Part shown: positions 25,688 through 34,483 of the stretch, piece after piece
How the letters are laid out: each line of letters starts with the position of its first letter
How positions within the stretch are numbered: position 1 is the first letter of the stretch
Assembly (NCBI GenBank): GCA_040007395.1
Contig: JBDTVG010000007.1
Span: 24,249-88,248, forward strand
Reading direction: 5' to 3'
Length of the DNA stretch: 64,000 bases
Origin: DATGFK01 sp040007395
GTDB lineage: Bacteria; Chloroflexota; Anaerolineae; Aggregatilineales; UBA2796
Notes under the pieces: model-generated
The model's input: only the letters and a program-made list of their open reading frames with translations
Told to the model about the DNA's origin: nothing
The model's database searches: none
Position numbers and translations under genes: made by a program

Positions 25688-26929
25688 TTAGGGTCGATCA
25701 GTACTTTGGGCTGTTGTCATAAACGTCGCAAAACTACTGGTTCGTTGGATAACTAAAGTTCCTCGGATAGCAGTTTGGGTTGCATCAAGACGGTCTCTAG
25801 TATGAGTATAAGGCGTGGGTGTGAGCATAGTTTCTCGTGCTAGGGCGGTAACTGTGCTCAAGATAGCTGATGCTTGAGCAAAAAATGTGCTCCTCTGTTG
25901 AGGATCAGGTGCTGCATTAGTTTCAGTGCAATCACACGACTCAGTAGCGGTGGGAAGGAGAGTAGGAATAGGTGTAAGTTCTATCGGGAAATCGCTAATA
26001 GTCACTGCTACAGGCGACCAAGCGGGATGATCATCAAAAAAGTTATTGTTGCTGATGTTTATCTGTTGTGATCCATCCGAATTCATCACATAAATTTGCG
26101 TCTTATTCGATTGACGTTGGAAGGATGAGAAAACAATATGCTTACCATCTGGAGACCAAGATGGTGAGGAAGCATATACAGAATCATCGGTCAGGTATTG
26201 GTTTTCGCCAGTTCTCACATTCGTCACATAAATGGTCTGGGAAAGATGAGCCAAGGCACCATATGACGCAATAAGTGTGCTGTCTGGTGACCACGTTGGG
26301 CCAAGCTGTTCATCAATCAGCTTTTGCACATTTTTGCCATTAGAATCCATGATATAAATTGCCCATCCGCCATAATGAGAGACAAATGCAATTTGCTTGC
26401 CATCTGGCGATAGAACGGGACCAGCAGCACCAATTGGAAGGGTACCAGTAATCTGGAAGCGGTTCGATCCATCCGCATCCATTACATAAAACTGCGGCGA
26501 TTCTGCTGCATATTTATCTTTTGAGCTTTCAAAGACAATATGCTTACCATCAGGTGTCCAACTTGGACTATCTTCATAGAGGCCGTTATTGCTCACGTTA
26601 ACCTGATTTGTTCCATCAGCGTCCATTACATAAATTTGGCTATAGCCAAATCTCAATGACTCGAACGCGATCTTTTTTCCGTCTGGTGACCAAATTGGGA
26701 AATCATTTTCGCTGGCATCAGTCAAACGATGCACATCACTGCCGTCTGGGGCCATTACATAAATTACCCCACGTAGGCCGTCACGATAGGATGTAAATGC
26801 GATCCAAGTATGCCCTTGATTGGGTTTTGTAGGCGCTATTTCAGCGTGTGAACCAATAGGAACAGTCGAACTTAATACGAGTAGCAGACTGGCTGTTAGA
26901 ATGGCTAAGAATCCATAAAGGAGACGCAT
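25688..26929 (-). CDS. Secreted PD40/TolB-like beta-propeller protein
   Basis: A 413-residue exported protein. The N-terminal signal is MRLLYGFLAILTASLLLVLS. Residues about 40-310 hold six PD40 repeats, each with W(S/T)PDGK-IAFxS and IYVMDADGSN motifs, such as PIWSPDGKKIAFES and PSWTPDGKHIVFES. This forms a TolB-like propeller. The C-terminal 100 residues are low in structure with Thr/Pro/Ala-rich text and a CDC motif. It has no TolB N-terminal domain and no Tol-Pal partners, so a TolB role is unlikely; a sensor or surface-binding role is possible. It resembles the edge-truncated gene at 1-355. Confidence 0.8.
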   Translation of the reverse strand: MRLLYGFLAILTASLLLVLSSTVPIGSHAEIAPTKPNQGHTWIAFTSYRDGLRGVIYVMAPDGSDVHRLTDASENDFPIWSPDGKKIAFESLRFGYSQIYVMDADGTNQVNVSNNGLYEDSPSWTPDGKHIVFESSKDKYAAESPQFYVMDADGSNRFQITGTLPIGAAGPVLSPDGKQIAFVSHYGGWAIYIMDSNGKNVQKLIDEQLGPTWSPDSTLIASYGALAHLSQTIYVTNVRTGENQYLTDDSVYASSPSWSPDGKHIVFSSFQRQSNKTQIYVMNSDGSQQINISNNNFFDDHPAWSPVAVTISDFPIELTPIPTLLPTATESCDCTETNAAPDPQQRSTFFAQASAILSTVTALARETMLTPTPYTHTRDRLDATQTAIRGTLVIQRTSSFATFMTTAQSTDRP

Positions 26930-26952
26930 TAAAACCTCCAGATTAATGAACC

Positions 26953-27010
26953 ACTCCGTAGCTTGCTACGGAGTATCAACGGCAAATACACAGTCCCGCT
27001 GCAAGCAGCG
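26953..27010. repeat. Two tandem GCNNGC hairpins
   Basis: ACTCCGTAGC-TT-GCTACGGAGT (26953-26974, perfect 10-bp arms) and CGCTGC-AA-GCAGCG (26997-27010, perfect 6-bp arms) lie between the dpp operon end and the propeller gene. Apices GCTTGC and GCAAGC match the other hairpins of the window although the stems differ. Confidence 0.65.
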
Positions 27011-27070
27011 AGGAATTAGACCTGATGTTGATTAAATTGAGATACTTCCCCTTTGGTCTTCCTTTCCCGC

Positions 27071-28015
27071 TTATTCCAGTCGGATGCGCGGATTGAGGTA
27101 CGCATACAGGAGATCCGCCAGCAGGTTGAGAACGCTGTACGCAATGACTGTAACCATCGAAATGGCTTGCATGAGGGGTAGGTCGCGACGGCTAATTGCG
27201 TCGATCATGAGGCGACCTATGCCGGGATAGGCAAACACATTCTCGATTACGACTAACCCGCTGATTAACCAGCCAAAGCTAATCGCCACAACAGTCACAG
27301 TGGGCAGTAGTGCATTTCGCAAAATGTGGCTGGTTACAACTTGCCGCCACGGTAAGCCCTTGAGTACCGCCGTTCGCACATACGCCTTTTTGAGTACCTC
27401 GATCACGCCTGCACGGGTCAAGCGGATGACATAGGCGAGCAGCACCAGCGTTGCCGTGAACGCAGGCAGAATCAGAAAAGGCAGCGCGTCTTGAAAAGTC
27501 GCGGTGGGTCGGATCGAGGAACTCGCCGGCAACCAGTGCCATTGAAACGCCACGACATTAATCAGCACGATGCCGCTGACAAATTCTGGGAATCCGACTA
27601 AGGCTAGACTCGTGACCGAGATCAGGCCATCAATGGGCTTGTTGGCATTTAACCCGGCAATGACTCCTAACGCAATCGAGACAGGTACAGACATCACCAG
27701 CGCCACAAACGCCAACCACAGCGATTTGATCAAGCGCTGCGTAACCAGTGGTCGGATCTCTGAGTCGTCCGTGTAGGAGTGACCCCAGTCGCCATGCACA
27801 AAGTCGTTCAACCAATGGAGATAGCGCACCGGAGCAGGATCATTCAGCCCCAACTTGACACGCAGTGCCGATAGAGCTTCTTCACCCGCCTCACGCCCTA
27901 GAATGACACGCGCTACATCGCCGGGTAAAAGTTGGGCAATCGAGAAAATGATGATTGAGGTGATAAGTATGGTAATCACCAAAAAGCTGATGCGGCGTAA
28001 GGTGTATCTCAGCAT
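27071..28015 (-). CDS. dppB: Dipeptide/oligopeptide ABC permease, DppB-like
   Basis: A 314-residue inner-membrane permease of the peptide/nickel (PepT) family with six segments. It begins MLRYTLRRISFLVITILITS and has the DppB mark LLPGDVARVILGREAGEEAL near 33-52. The coupling loop is LKGLPWRQVVTSHILRNALLP. The ATG at 28015 is preferred over an upstream frame that lies in a dispersed repeat. The gene order on the minus strand is binding protein, DppC, fused ATPase, DppB, so this is the last gene of the operon. Confidence 0.9.
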   Translation of the reverse strand: MLRYTLRRISFLVITILITSIIIFSIAQLLPGDVARVILGREAGEEALSALRVKLGLNDPAPVRYLHWLNDFVHGDWGHSYTDDSEIRPLVTQRLIKSLWLAFVALVMSVPVSIALGVIAGLNANKPIDGLISVTSLALVGFPEFVSGIVLINVVAFQWHWLPASSSIRPTATFQDALPFLILPAFTATLVLLAYVIRLTRAGVIEVLKKAYVRTAVLKGLPWRQVVTSHILRNALLPTVTVVAISFGWLISGLVVIENVFAYPGIGRLMIDAISRRDLPLMQAISMVTVIAYSVLNLLADLLYAYLNPRIRLE

Positions 28016-28041
28016 TTCAACAGAACCCTTCTCAACCGAGA

Positions 28042-28165
28042 TGCGGACAGGGCAAGCCCTGTCCCTACAGCTAAACGATATTGTGTAGGGACAACGCAAG
28101 CGTTGTCCGTAGTGGCGTTGTAGACCGCCGCATTATACCGGATGAAGCCTGCCCGACCCTGCATG
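28042..28165. repeat. Three GCNNGC hairpin units
   Basis: GGACAGGGC-AA-GCCCTGTCC then CTAC (28045-28068), GTAGGGACAACGC-AA-GCGTTGTCC (28085-28109), and the right half of a third unit, GCCTGCCCGACCCTGCAT (28148-28165). They fill the gap between the ATPase stop and the DppB start within the operon. Confidence 0.75.
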
Positions 28166-28178
28166 GTTGGCAAAATTC

Positions 28179-30296
28179 CTATGGCTGCTCTGTCTTCGGG
28201 TTTTGCCCGGTGATGCCCGCCAACGACGCCGCCTGTGCGGCTGCCAGTTCGTCTAGCGGATAGTGGCAGCGGATCAAGTGACCGTTGCCAGCGTCCGCCC
28301 ATAGGGGTTCTTGCTGTTCGCAGATTGGCCCCCACTTGCGCGGGCAGCGGGTATGGAAGCGGCAGCCTGTCGGCAAGTTAACCGGACTTGGCGTATCTGC
28401 TTCAAGCCGAATCCGTTCACGAGTCGAAGTGGGATCGGGAACGGGGATCGCGGACAGCAGCGCTTCGGTATAGGGATGCAGTGGCGGGCTAAGGAGTTGG
28501 TCACGCGGCACTATCTCCATAAGCTGCCCCAGATACATCACCGCGATCACGTCAGCCAGATAGGCCACCACTGCCAGATCGTGCGAAATAAACAGATAAG
28601 ACGTGTCGTGCTCCTGCTTGAGTTCCGAAAGCAGATTCAAGATCGAGGCTTGTACCGACACATCCAGCGCGGAAACGGCCTCATCGCACACCACCAGATC
28701 GGGATCGGTGGCAAAGGCGCGGGCGATGGCAATCCGCTGTTTTTCGCCGCCGCTTAACTCGCTGGGAAAACGGTTTACATAATCTTCGGGGAGCCGCACG
28801 GCTCGCAGTAGTTCGGCAACTTTCGCATCAGCCCGTTCGCGATCATAGTGCAGCAGTGTCACCATCGGGCGACGTAATACCTCGCCGATGGTCTGGTAGG
28901 GGTTCAGCGACTCTTCGGGATTCTGGAACACCATTTGCAATCGCTTGAGCGAGTCATCTGAACGGGCTTCGACATTGGGCGCTAGATCAATATCCATTAG
29001 GTCGATCTCGCCGGAACCGCGCTTAATCAGCCCCACGACCAACCGCGCCAGCGTCGTTTTGCCGCTGCCCGACTCGCCCACCAAGCCAATCGTCTGACCG
29101 CGCTCCGCTTTGAGCGAAATGTCATCGACGGCTTTAACGGCTTGCGGCGGCTTGCCGTTGATGGCGCTGGAAATCTGATTTAAGAGTGGCGACCCAAGCT
29201 CATAGCGCTTGGACACATCGCGAATATTGAGCAGCGGTTGTTCCGTTTCGTCGAGCTTTAGATGCGGCGCAACCGGAAGCGAAACACTTGCTTCGGTAGG
29301 CAGGTGGAGCGACCCATTGGCGATCTCTTGCCAGCGGTGACACTTGACCGTCCGACCTTCTCCCGCCGCAACGAGATCCGGCTTGACCTCCACACACAGA
29401 TCCAAGACTAAGGGGCAGCGCGGCGCGAAGACACAGCCTTTCGGCAAATTGGTACGTGAGGGAAGCTGCCCCTTGATGGAGTGCAAGTTTTGTCCAGAAC
29501 GACTTTGCCCCAAACGCGGGATGGCATCCAATAGGCCGAGCGTGTAAGGGTGCAGCGGTTGCCGGAACAAATCCGCAACTGTCGCATCTTCCATGATCTC
29601 ACCGGCGTACAGCACCGCTACCCGATCACACAACTGTGCCACCACGCCCAGATTATGGGTTACGTACAACGTCGCCGAGCCGTGTTTGTGGATCAGGTCG
29701 GAGAATAGGTCTAGCACCGTCGCTTCAGTCGTAACATCCAGATTGGTAGTCGGTTCGTCCAGCACGAGGACACGCGGTTCGGTACTCAGCGCCATCGCGA
29801 TTAATACGCGCTGCTGCTGCCCACCGCTTAACTGGTGCGGGTAACGATTTACGATACGTTCAGGATCAGCGATCCGCACTTCGCGCAGCAATTCGATTCC
29901 GCGCTGCCATGCTTGCTGGCGCGACAGTTTGTAATGGTGCTGCGTGATCTCGGCAAGCTGCGACCCGATCCGAATCGATGGGTTGAGCGATCCACCCGGA
30001 TCTTGTGGGACGAGATTCATCTTCATGCCCCAGATGTGTTCCATCTCTGGGGTAGATTTGTCGAGTAGGTTTTCACCGTCAAGCAAAATTTTGCCGCTGC
30101 TGACGCGACCATTGGTTGCCAGATAGCGCATTGCCGCCAACGCTAGCGTGCTTTTGCCCGAACCAGATTCACCGACCAACCCATAGATCTGGTCGGGGCC
30201 GATCTGCAACGAGACATCGCGCACGACATCCGCCCAGATTTTTTCGATCTGGTAGGAGATCGTCACGTTCTCAATCGAGAGTACAGGTGCTACCAT
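28179..30296 (-). CDS. Fused peptide ABC ATPase (DppD-DppF in one chain)
   Basis: A 705-residue protein with two complete ATPase halves. Half one has GESGSGKST (near 41), LSGGQQQR and VLVLDEPTTNLD, then an oligopeptide-transporter C-terminal region with CVFAPRCP. Half two has GESGSGKTT (near 408), LSGGEKQR and LVVCDEAVSALD, then GCRFHTRCP. Each half ends with the Cys-containing OppD/F C-terminal motif that in relatives holds a metal cluster. Usually DppD and DppF are separate proteins of about 330 residues. The second half has DEA rather than DEP after Walker B. It serves the adjacent permeases. Confidence 0.93.
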   Translation of the reverse strand: MVAPVLSIENVTISYQIEKIWADVVRDVSLQIGPDQIYGLVGESGSGKSTLALAAMRYLATNGRVSSGKILLDGENLLDKSTPEMEHIWGMKMNLVPQDPGGSLNPSIRIGSQLAEITQHHYKLSRQQAWQRGIELLREVRIADPERIVNRYPHQLSGGQQQRVLIAMALSTEPRVLVLDEPTTNLDVTTEATVLDLFSDLIHKHGSATLYVTHNLGVVAQLCDRVAVLYAGEIMEDATVADLFRQPLHPYTLGLLDAIPRLGQSRSGQNLHSIKGQLPSRTNLPKGCVFAPRCPLVLDLCVEVKPDLVAAGEGRTVKCHRWQEIANGSLHLPTEASVSLPVAPHLKLDETEQPLLNIRDVSKRYELGSPLLNQISSAINGKPPQAVKAVDDISLKAERGQTIGLVGESGSGKTTLARLVVGLIKRGSGEIDLMDIDLAPNVEARSDDSLKRLQMVFQNPEESLNPYQTIGEVLRRPMVTLLHYDRERADAKVAELLRAVRLPEDYVNRFPSELSGGEKQRIAIARAFATDPDLVVCDEAVSALDVSVQASILNLLSELKQEHDTSYLFISHDLAVVAYLADVIAVMYLGQLMEIVPRDQLLSPPLHPYTEALLSAIPVPDPTSTRERIRLEADTPSPVNLPTGCRFHTRCPRKWGPICEQQEPLWADAGNGHLIRCHYPLDELAAAQAASLAGITGQNPKTEQP

Positions 30297-30342
30297 AATA
30301 ATCGTTGTCCCTTGCCGCCCAATTTGATCATTCAGCGGGCGA

Positions 30343-30440
30343 AGCCTACCTCACCCCTCAAGAAGTATTGTGTAGGGGTTGGGCCTGCCCGACCCTGCAT
30401 TTTCTGGAAATATTTACCCTTAAACAACAGGGTGAGGCAA
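30343..30440. repeat. GCNNGC hairpin nested in a CCTCACCC repeat
   Basis: TGTAGGGGTTGGGC-CT-GCCCGACCC (30371-30395, one G-T pair) is framed by CCTCACCCCTC on the left (30349) and CAGGGTGAGG on the right (30428). The two families appear as nested units here. Confidence 0.65.
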
Positions 30441-30473
30441 ATACGGAATTGGTGCGACTGAGATGACGTGTGG

Positions 30474-31382
30474 CTACCCGCCAGTGATCGATGTTTGCAG
30501 GATGCTCTTGAGGCCATCGGACATCAGGTTAACGCCAACGACAAGCAATCCAATCGCTGCACACGGGAAAAACAGCATCCACGGCGCAGACGAAGCGTAA
30601 TTACGAGCCGAGGCGACCAGCAGACCCCAATCGGGCGCGGGTGGCTGTACGCCGACCCCTAGAAAGCCCAGAGTCGCCACCAGAAAGATTGCATAGGAAA
30701 ACCGCAGTGACGCTTCGACTACCAACGCTGGCAGGACACTTGGCAGAATCTCGCGACTCAAAATATAAAAGTTGCTTTCACCGCGCATCTTGGCGGCTTC
30801 CACAAAAGCTTTGGTCTTGATGTCTAGCACCACGCTGCGAACCACACGCGCTACAATCGGGATATAGACCACGATGATCACGAATAGGACGCTTTCCCGC
30901 GATGGCCCGACTGCGCCAACCAGCATCAACGCCAGCAAGCCCGCCGGCAGCGCCAGAATGCTATCCATCAGACGCATGATCACTTCATCGACCCACCCGC
31001 CCCGATAGCCCACGACCAAGCCCAGAATTGCGCCAAGGGTCACTGCCATCAGGGTGCCGAATCCCGCCAGACTGATAATATCGCGACTGCCGATAACGAC
31101 CCGGCTGAATACATCGCGGCTCAGATTATCTGTGCCAAAGAGATGCTCGGCAGACGGGGGCTTGAGCTTCTGATCGGGCGGTTGTGCGTCAAATTCGTAG
31201 GGAGCGACTAACGGCCCGAAGATCGCCATCAACAAAAAGAGGGTGACGATCAGGGTTCCCAGCAGTGTAAATGGATTTTGCGTCAAGGCGCGGATGATGA
31301 TCCGCAGTTGGGCGCGGAATTTATTGGGAGGCTTAATTGCGGAGCCGAGTGTGACCTCGGCTCCTTGTTCAATAGTTGCCAT
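30474..31382 (-). CDS. dppC: Dipeptide/oligopeptide ABC permease, DppC-like
   Basis: A 302-residue permease of the peptide transport family. The N-terminus is cytosolic, followed by a membrane segment near 38-58 (FTLLGTLIVTLFLLMAIFG), the periplasmic HLFGTDNLSRDVFSRVVIG motif diagnostic of DppC/OppC, and the coupling loop AKMRGESNFYILSREILPSVLP. The neighbour upstream (binding protein) is 15 bp away. A repeat-filled gap of about 180 bp separates it from the fused ATPase. Confidence 0.92.
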   Translation of the reverse strand: MATIEQGAEVTLGSAIKPPNKFRAQLRIIIRALTQNPFTLLGTLIVTLFLLMAIFGPLVAPYEFDAQPPDQKLKPPSAEHLFGTDNLSRDVFSRVVIGSRDIISLAGFGTLMAVTLGAILGLVVGYRGGWVDEVIMRLMDSILALPAGLLALMLVGAVGPSRESVLFVIIVVYIPIVARVVRSVVLDIKTKAFVEAAKMRGESNFYILSREILPSVLPALVVEASLRFSYAIFLVATLGFLGVGVQPPAPDWGLLVASARNYASSAPWMLFFPCAAIGLLVVGVNLMSDGLKSILQTSITGG

Positions 31383-31397
31383 GACCCTGCTTAACTG

Positions 31398-32987
31398 CTA
31401 CTTGGCGATGGCTGCATTGGCAAAGCTGGTCAGACCGGGGTCAGGTGCAACTTCGATCCCGCTAACCTTCTTGCTCTGTGCTGCCAATAGTGGGTAGAAG
31501 TACGGGATGAAGCTCGGCCCACTTTCGATTAGAATCTTTTGGATGTCTGCCATAATCGTGGCACGTTTCTTTACATCAACCTCGACACGGGCAGCATCGA
31601 TCAGCTTGTCCAAGTCTGGGTTGGAGTAGTGCGCTTCGTTATAGTCAGCACCTGTCTTGTAGATCAGGTCAAGATACGATTGCGGGTCGGGACGGCTGGC
31701 CCAGTTGGTCAGACCAAAGGTACTTTCCAACCACGTATTCGGCCCCTTATCATAGTACACGCTCGGCTGAACCAACTTGAGCGTGAGCGTAATGCCCGCT
31801 TCTTTCAGTTGAGCCTGAAGCGCCTGTGCCAGATCGTCGGCGTTGAACTCGCCCTGCGGCGCGTAGAAGTCCAGCGCTAGACCGTCTTTGTAGCCAGCTT
31901 TTTCCAGCAAGGCTTTTGCTGCTGCCACATCGCGCTTGGGCAGTGGGGTCGCCGTGCTGTAGAAGTCCTTGTACAGTGGGCCAATCGGCGTGTCTTGACC
32001 CGGCGCACCCAAGCCCTGAATAACGGCCTTGTTCAGCCCGTCGCGGTCAATCGACAAGCGAATAGCCTTGACGACATCGGGGTCGTTACCCGGCTTCTGG
32101 TCGGCACGGATACGGATATTGGGGAAGGAGTTGGTCGGAATGTTGACGGTGGAGAGGGTATCGTCCTTTTCCAGATCGCCAAATAGTTCTACCGGGATGC
32201 GCGGCACCCAGTCAAGCTGTCCGCCCTTGAGCGCGGTCACTAGTGCGGCGATGTCCTTGACGAAGACGAGTTCCAACCCTTCGAGCTTGGGCAGACCGGG
32301 CTTCCAATAATTCTCATTGGCGGTTAAGGTGGCGCGATCCGTCACATCTACTTTGTCTTTGGTGGTCTTGAAGGGGCCAGTGCCGTTGAATTCCTTCGCC
32401 GGATCAGCCGTGCCTTTTTTGAGGATGCAGGCATGATAGTCGGTTAGGCTGGTCAGGAACACAGCGCTTGCCGCCTTGAGCGTAAACTTGACCGTCGCTG
32501 CGTCTACGGCTTCGATCTTATCAATGTTGCCGTAGAGCGAACGGGCAGGCGAGCCAGTTTTCTCATCCATCAGGCGCTCGAAGGTAAACTTGACATCCTC
32601 TGCGCCGAAGGCTGAACCATCATGGAACTTGACGTTCGGTTCCAACGCAAACGTATAAACTTTACCGTCATCACTCACGGTAGGCATCTTGGCGAGGCTC
32701 GGCACAATTTGCGATTTCTGGTTGATGTTCAACAGATAATCGTAAACAGAGATACCGAGTGAAATGTCGGGCGCGTCATTATACAGCGCTGGATCTAGGC
32801 TAACAGGAGGAGTCCAGCCAACACGCAAAACCCCGGAACGGGCGGCTTGAGCAAGCGCCGATTGCGTGGCAAGGCCACTAAACAGGTTGCTAGGCGCAAC
32901 CCCCGCGATAGTCACTCCCAGTCCGGCTCCTGCCATCCGCAAAAAATTGCGGCGGCTCAACCCTGACTTTCCTTGACGTTTGGGCAT
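31398..32987 (-). CDS. Peptide-type ABC substrate-binding protein (SBP_bac_5) with Tat signal
   Basis: A 529-residue extracellular binding protein. The N-terminus has SRRNFLRMAGAGLG, a twin-arginine signal, with cleavage near SALAQA. The SBP_bac_5 domain shows LSPxLY-like PVSLDPALYNDA, VKFHDGSAFGAEDVKFTFERL near 110-130 and FNGTGPFK near 187. Such proteins bind peptides, nickel-chelates, or sugars; the ligand cannot be read here. It is the first gene of the operon (AGAGG 7 nt before ATG) and has a TATAAT promoter upstream. Confidence 0.92.
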   Translation of the reverse strand: MPKRQGKSGLSRRNFLRMAGAGLGVTIAGVAPSNLFSGLATQSALAQAARSGVLRVGWTPPVSLDPALYNDAPDISLGISVYDYLLNINQKSQIVPSLAKMPTVSDDGKVYTFALEPNVKFHDGSAFGAEDVKFTFERLMDEKTGSPARSLYGNIDKIEAVDAATVKFTLKAASAVFLTSLTDYHACILKKGTADPAKEFNGTGPFKTTKDKVDVTDRATLTANENYWKPGLPKLEGLELVFVKDIAALVTALKGGQLDWVPRIPVELFGDLEKDDTLSTVNIPTNSFPNIRIRADQKPGNDPDVVKAIRLSIDRDGLNKAVIQGLGAPGQDTPIGPLYKDFYSTATPLPKRDVAAAKALLEKAGYKDGLALDFYAPQGEFNADDLAQALQAQLKEAGITLTLKLVQPSVYYDKGPNTWLESTFGLTNWASRPDPQSYLDLIYKTGADYNEAHYSNPDLDKLIDAARVEVDVKKRATIMADIQKILIESGPSFIPYFYPLLAAQSKKVSGIEVAPDPGLTSFANAAIAK

Positions 32988-33039
32988 AACTTACCTCTCT
33001 ATCTCCTGAGTTTCGCAAAAAAACTTTCATACAACCGTT

Positions 33040-33070
33040 ATTATAACGTACTATATGATGGACTTGGCAA
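33040..33070 (-). promoter_or_regulatory. Promoter of the dpp-type operon
   Basis: On the minus strand TTGCCA (33070-33065) and a perfect TATAAT (33045-33040) are separated by 19 nt, slightly long. The -10 box lies in the small palindrome CGTTATAATAACG. Confidence 0.5.
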
Positions 33071-33106
33071 ATTTGTTCGATAAACTGGTTCGGCAAATCT
33101 GCCAAG
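33063..33106. promoter_or_regulatory. Inverted repeat overlapping the -35 box
   Basis: CTTGGCAAATTTG (33063-33075) and CAAATCTGCCAAG (33094-33106) are inverted copies with 12 of 13 matching, 18 nt apart. The left copy overlaps the -35 box of the dpp promoter, so a repressor or activator site is plausible. Confidence 0.5.
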
Positions 33107-33271
33107 CAAGACCAAAGCTCCTCACCAGTTTATTGACCTTATCAGCCGTGCATTGCTACCCTGCCATTAAACGCACAATAACTTACGAGGGTCTAACGCC
33201 GATTCGACAACTTTGTCGCCCTTTAGGCAGGGCGATTGCATCAAAACTAGGGCTATGCTGGCGAATAACGC

Positions 33272-33327
33272 GGTCCCTACACAATATCGTTTGATGTAGG
33301 GACAGGGCTTGCCCTGTCCGCTACAGA
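33272..33327. repeat. GCNNGC hairpin
   Basis: TGTAGGGACAGGGC-TT-GCCCTGTCC (33296-33319) with perfect 9-bp GGACAGGGC-type arms, preceded by GTCCCTACA, the inverted flank of a lost neighbour unit. Confidence 0.75.
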
Positions 33328-33338
33328 ATCCTAACCTT

Positions 33339-34292
33339 TTATGGGCGGCTATCTATTGCTTCAAACCCTTCGCCAATGAGTTCGACCTCAAGCGCCAGCG
33401 TTACGCCGAATGTCTCATAGACCGTCTCGCGGGCTAGCTTAATCAACGTCAGGTAATCGCTAGCAGTCCCGCTGCCCGTGTTGACAAAGAAGTTGGCGTG
33501 GATCGGGGAGATCATCACACCGCCCGCCCGACTGCCCTTAAGTCCTGCCGCTTCGATCAAGCGGCCTGCATAGTCATTCGGCGGATTCTTGAACATGCTG
33601 CCCAGACTAGCTCCCGGCGGTTGGGTCTGCTTGCGATGCGCGACGAAGCCATCGGCGCGGGTTTGCAGTTCGGCGGGATCGTGACCCGATGCGAGTCGAA
33701 GCGTTCCGCCCAGCACGACAAACGGATCTTGTCGCCGTTTGAGCGCCGACTCGCGATAATGGTAATCTAGTTTTGAGAGAGGCCAAGTTTCCACTATATG
33801 CTGCGGAAACGCGATTTCGGCGCTAGCCAGACTCGCCGCCATATCGCCGCCATGCGCCCCCGCGTTATTGACTATCGCGCCGCCGAGTGTCCCCGGCACG
33901 CTGACCGCCCACTCGAAGCCCGCCAAGCCCTGCGCCATACTTTGCCGAGCCAGATGAGTCAAGACTGCGCCGCTTTCGGCAGTGACCGTGCCATCTGCGC
34001 CAATGTCGATGGCTTTGGCATTGTTGACGATCACCAACCCGCGATAGCCCTGATCGCTAATCAACACATTTGCGCCGCCACCGATGATCCGCGTAGGCCA
34101 ACCGTGATCCCATGCAAGCTGCGCGATCTCGTCAAGCATGGCTGCCGAGTCAGCGCTTATCAGCGCATCGGCAGGGCCGCCGAGTCTGGCGACGGTGTAA
34201 CGGGCTAACGGCTCATTGAGCTTGGCACGCTCTCCAAGATCGCTGTAATCGTGAAGCGGATTAGAAGGTTGGGACAACGCTATATACCTCAT
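33339..34292 (-). CDS. murB: UDP-N-acetylenolpyruvoylglucosamine reductase
   Basis: A 317-residue flavoenzyme that reduces UDP-GlcNAc-enolpyruvate with NADPH to UDP-MurNAc in peptidoglycan synthesis. The FAD domain contains ARLGGPADALI and IIGGGANVLISDQGYRGLVI. The catalytic region has VPGTLGGAIVNNAGAHGG, KRRQ, GSMFKNPPNDYAGRLIEAAGLKG with the proton-donor Ser, and the C-terminal Glu in LALEVELIGEG. The compact sequence is the type II (Bacillus-like) form. An ATG at 34292 has no Shine-Dalgarno, whereas GAGG precedes a TTG five codons downstream by 9 nt, so the true start may be 34277. Presence of MurB fits a bacterium with a peptidoglycan wall. Confidence 0.93.
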   Translation of the reverse strand: MRYIALSQPSNPLHDYSDLGERAKLNEPLARYTVARLGGPADALISADSAAMLDEIAQLAWDHGWPTRIIGGGANVLISDQGYRGLVIVNNAKAIDIGADGTVTAESGAVLTHLARQSMAQGLAGFEWAVSVPGTLGGAIVNNAGAHGGDMAASLASAEIAFPQHIVETWPLSKLDYHYRESALKRRQDPFVVLGGTLRLASGHDPAELQTRADGFVAHRKQTQPPGASLGSMFKNPPNDYAGRLIEAAGLKGSRAGGVMISPIHANFFVNTGSGTASDYLTLIKLARETVYETFGVTLALEVELIGEGFEAIDSRP

Positions 34293-34483
34293 CGCGTAGT
34301 ATCAATAGGGCTTAGGCAGTTTAGCTTATTTTCGATGAAATGTGGTTGCCTATCATCTTTGCCCTAACTCCGAAGGTAGCCCATTAGGGTAGGTTTCTGA
34401 GCGAGGTTAGGCGTGGCGGTTTGTGCGATAACGATTTTGTTGATAATCTGGGATCAATTAAAGCATCGTTACGGAGGTTTGCA

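Larger units (their letters stand above)
32988..33338. other. Intergenic region with dpp promoter and repeats
   Basis: 351 bp between MurB and the binding-protein gene, both on the minus strand. It holds a promoter, a long inverted repeat and one dispersed hairpin (separate entries). No gene was seen in the remainder. Confidence 0.6.

Noticed and set aside
25688..26929. TolB of a Tol-Pal system
   Set aside because: No TolB N-terminal domain and no tolQRA or pal genes nearby; only the propeller repeats are shared.
28042..28165. CRISPR-like array from repeated hairpins
   Set aside because: Units are not equally spaced, spacers are absent and the stems differ in sequence; no cas gene is present.
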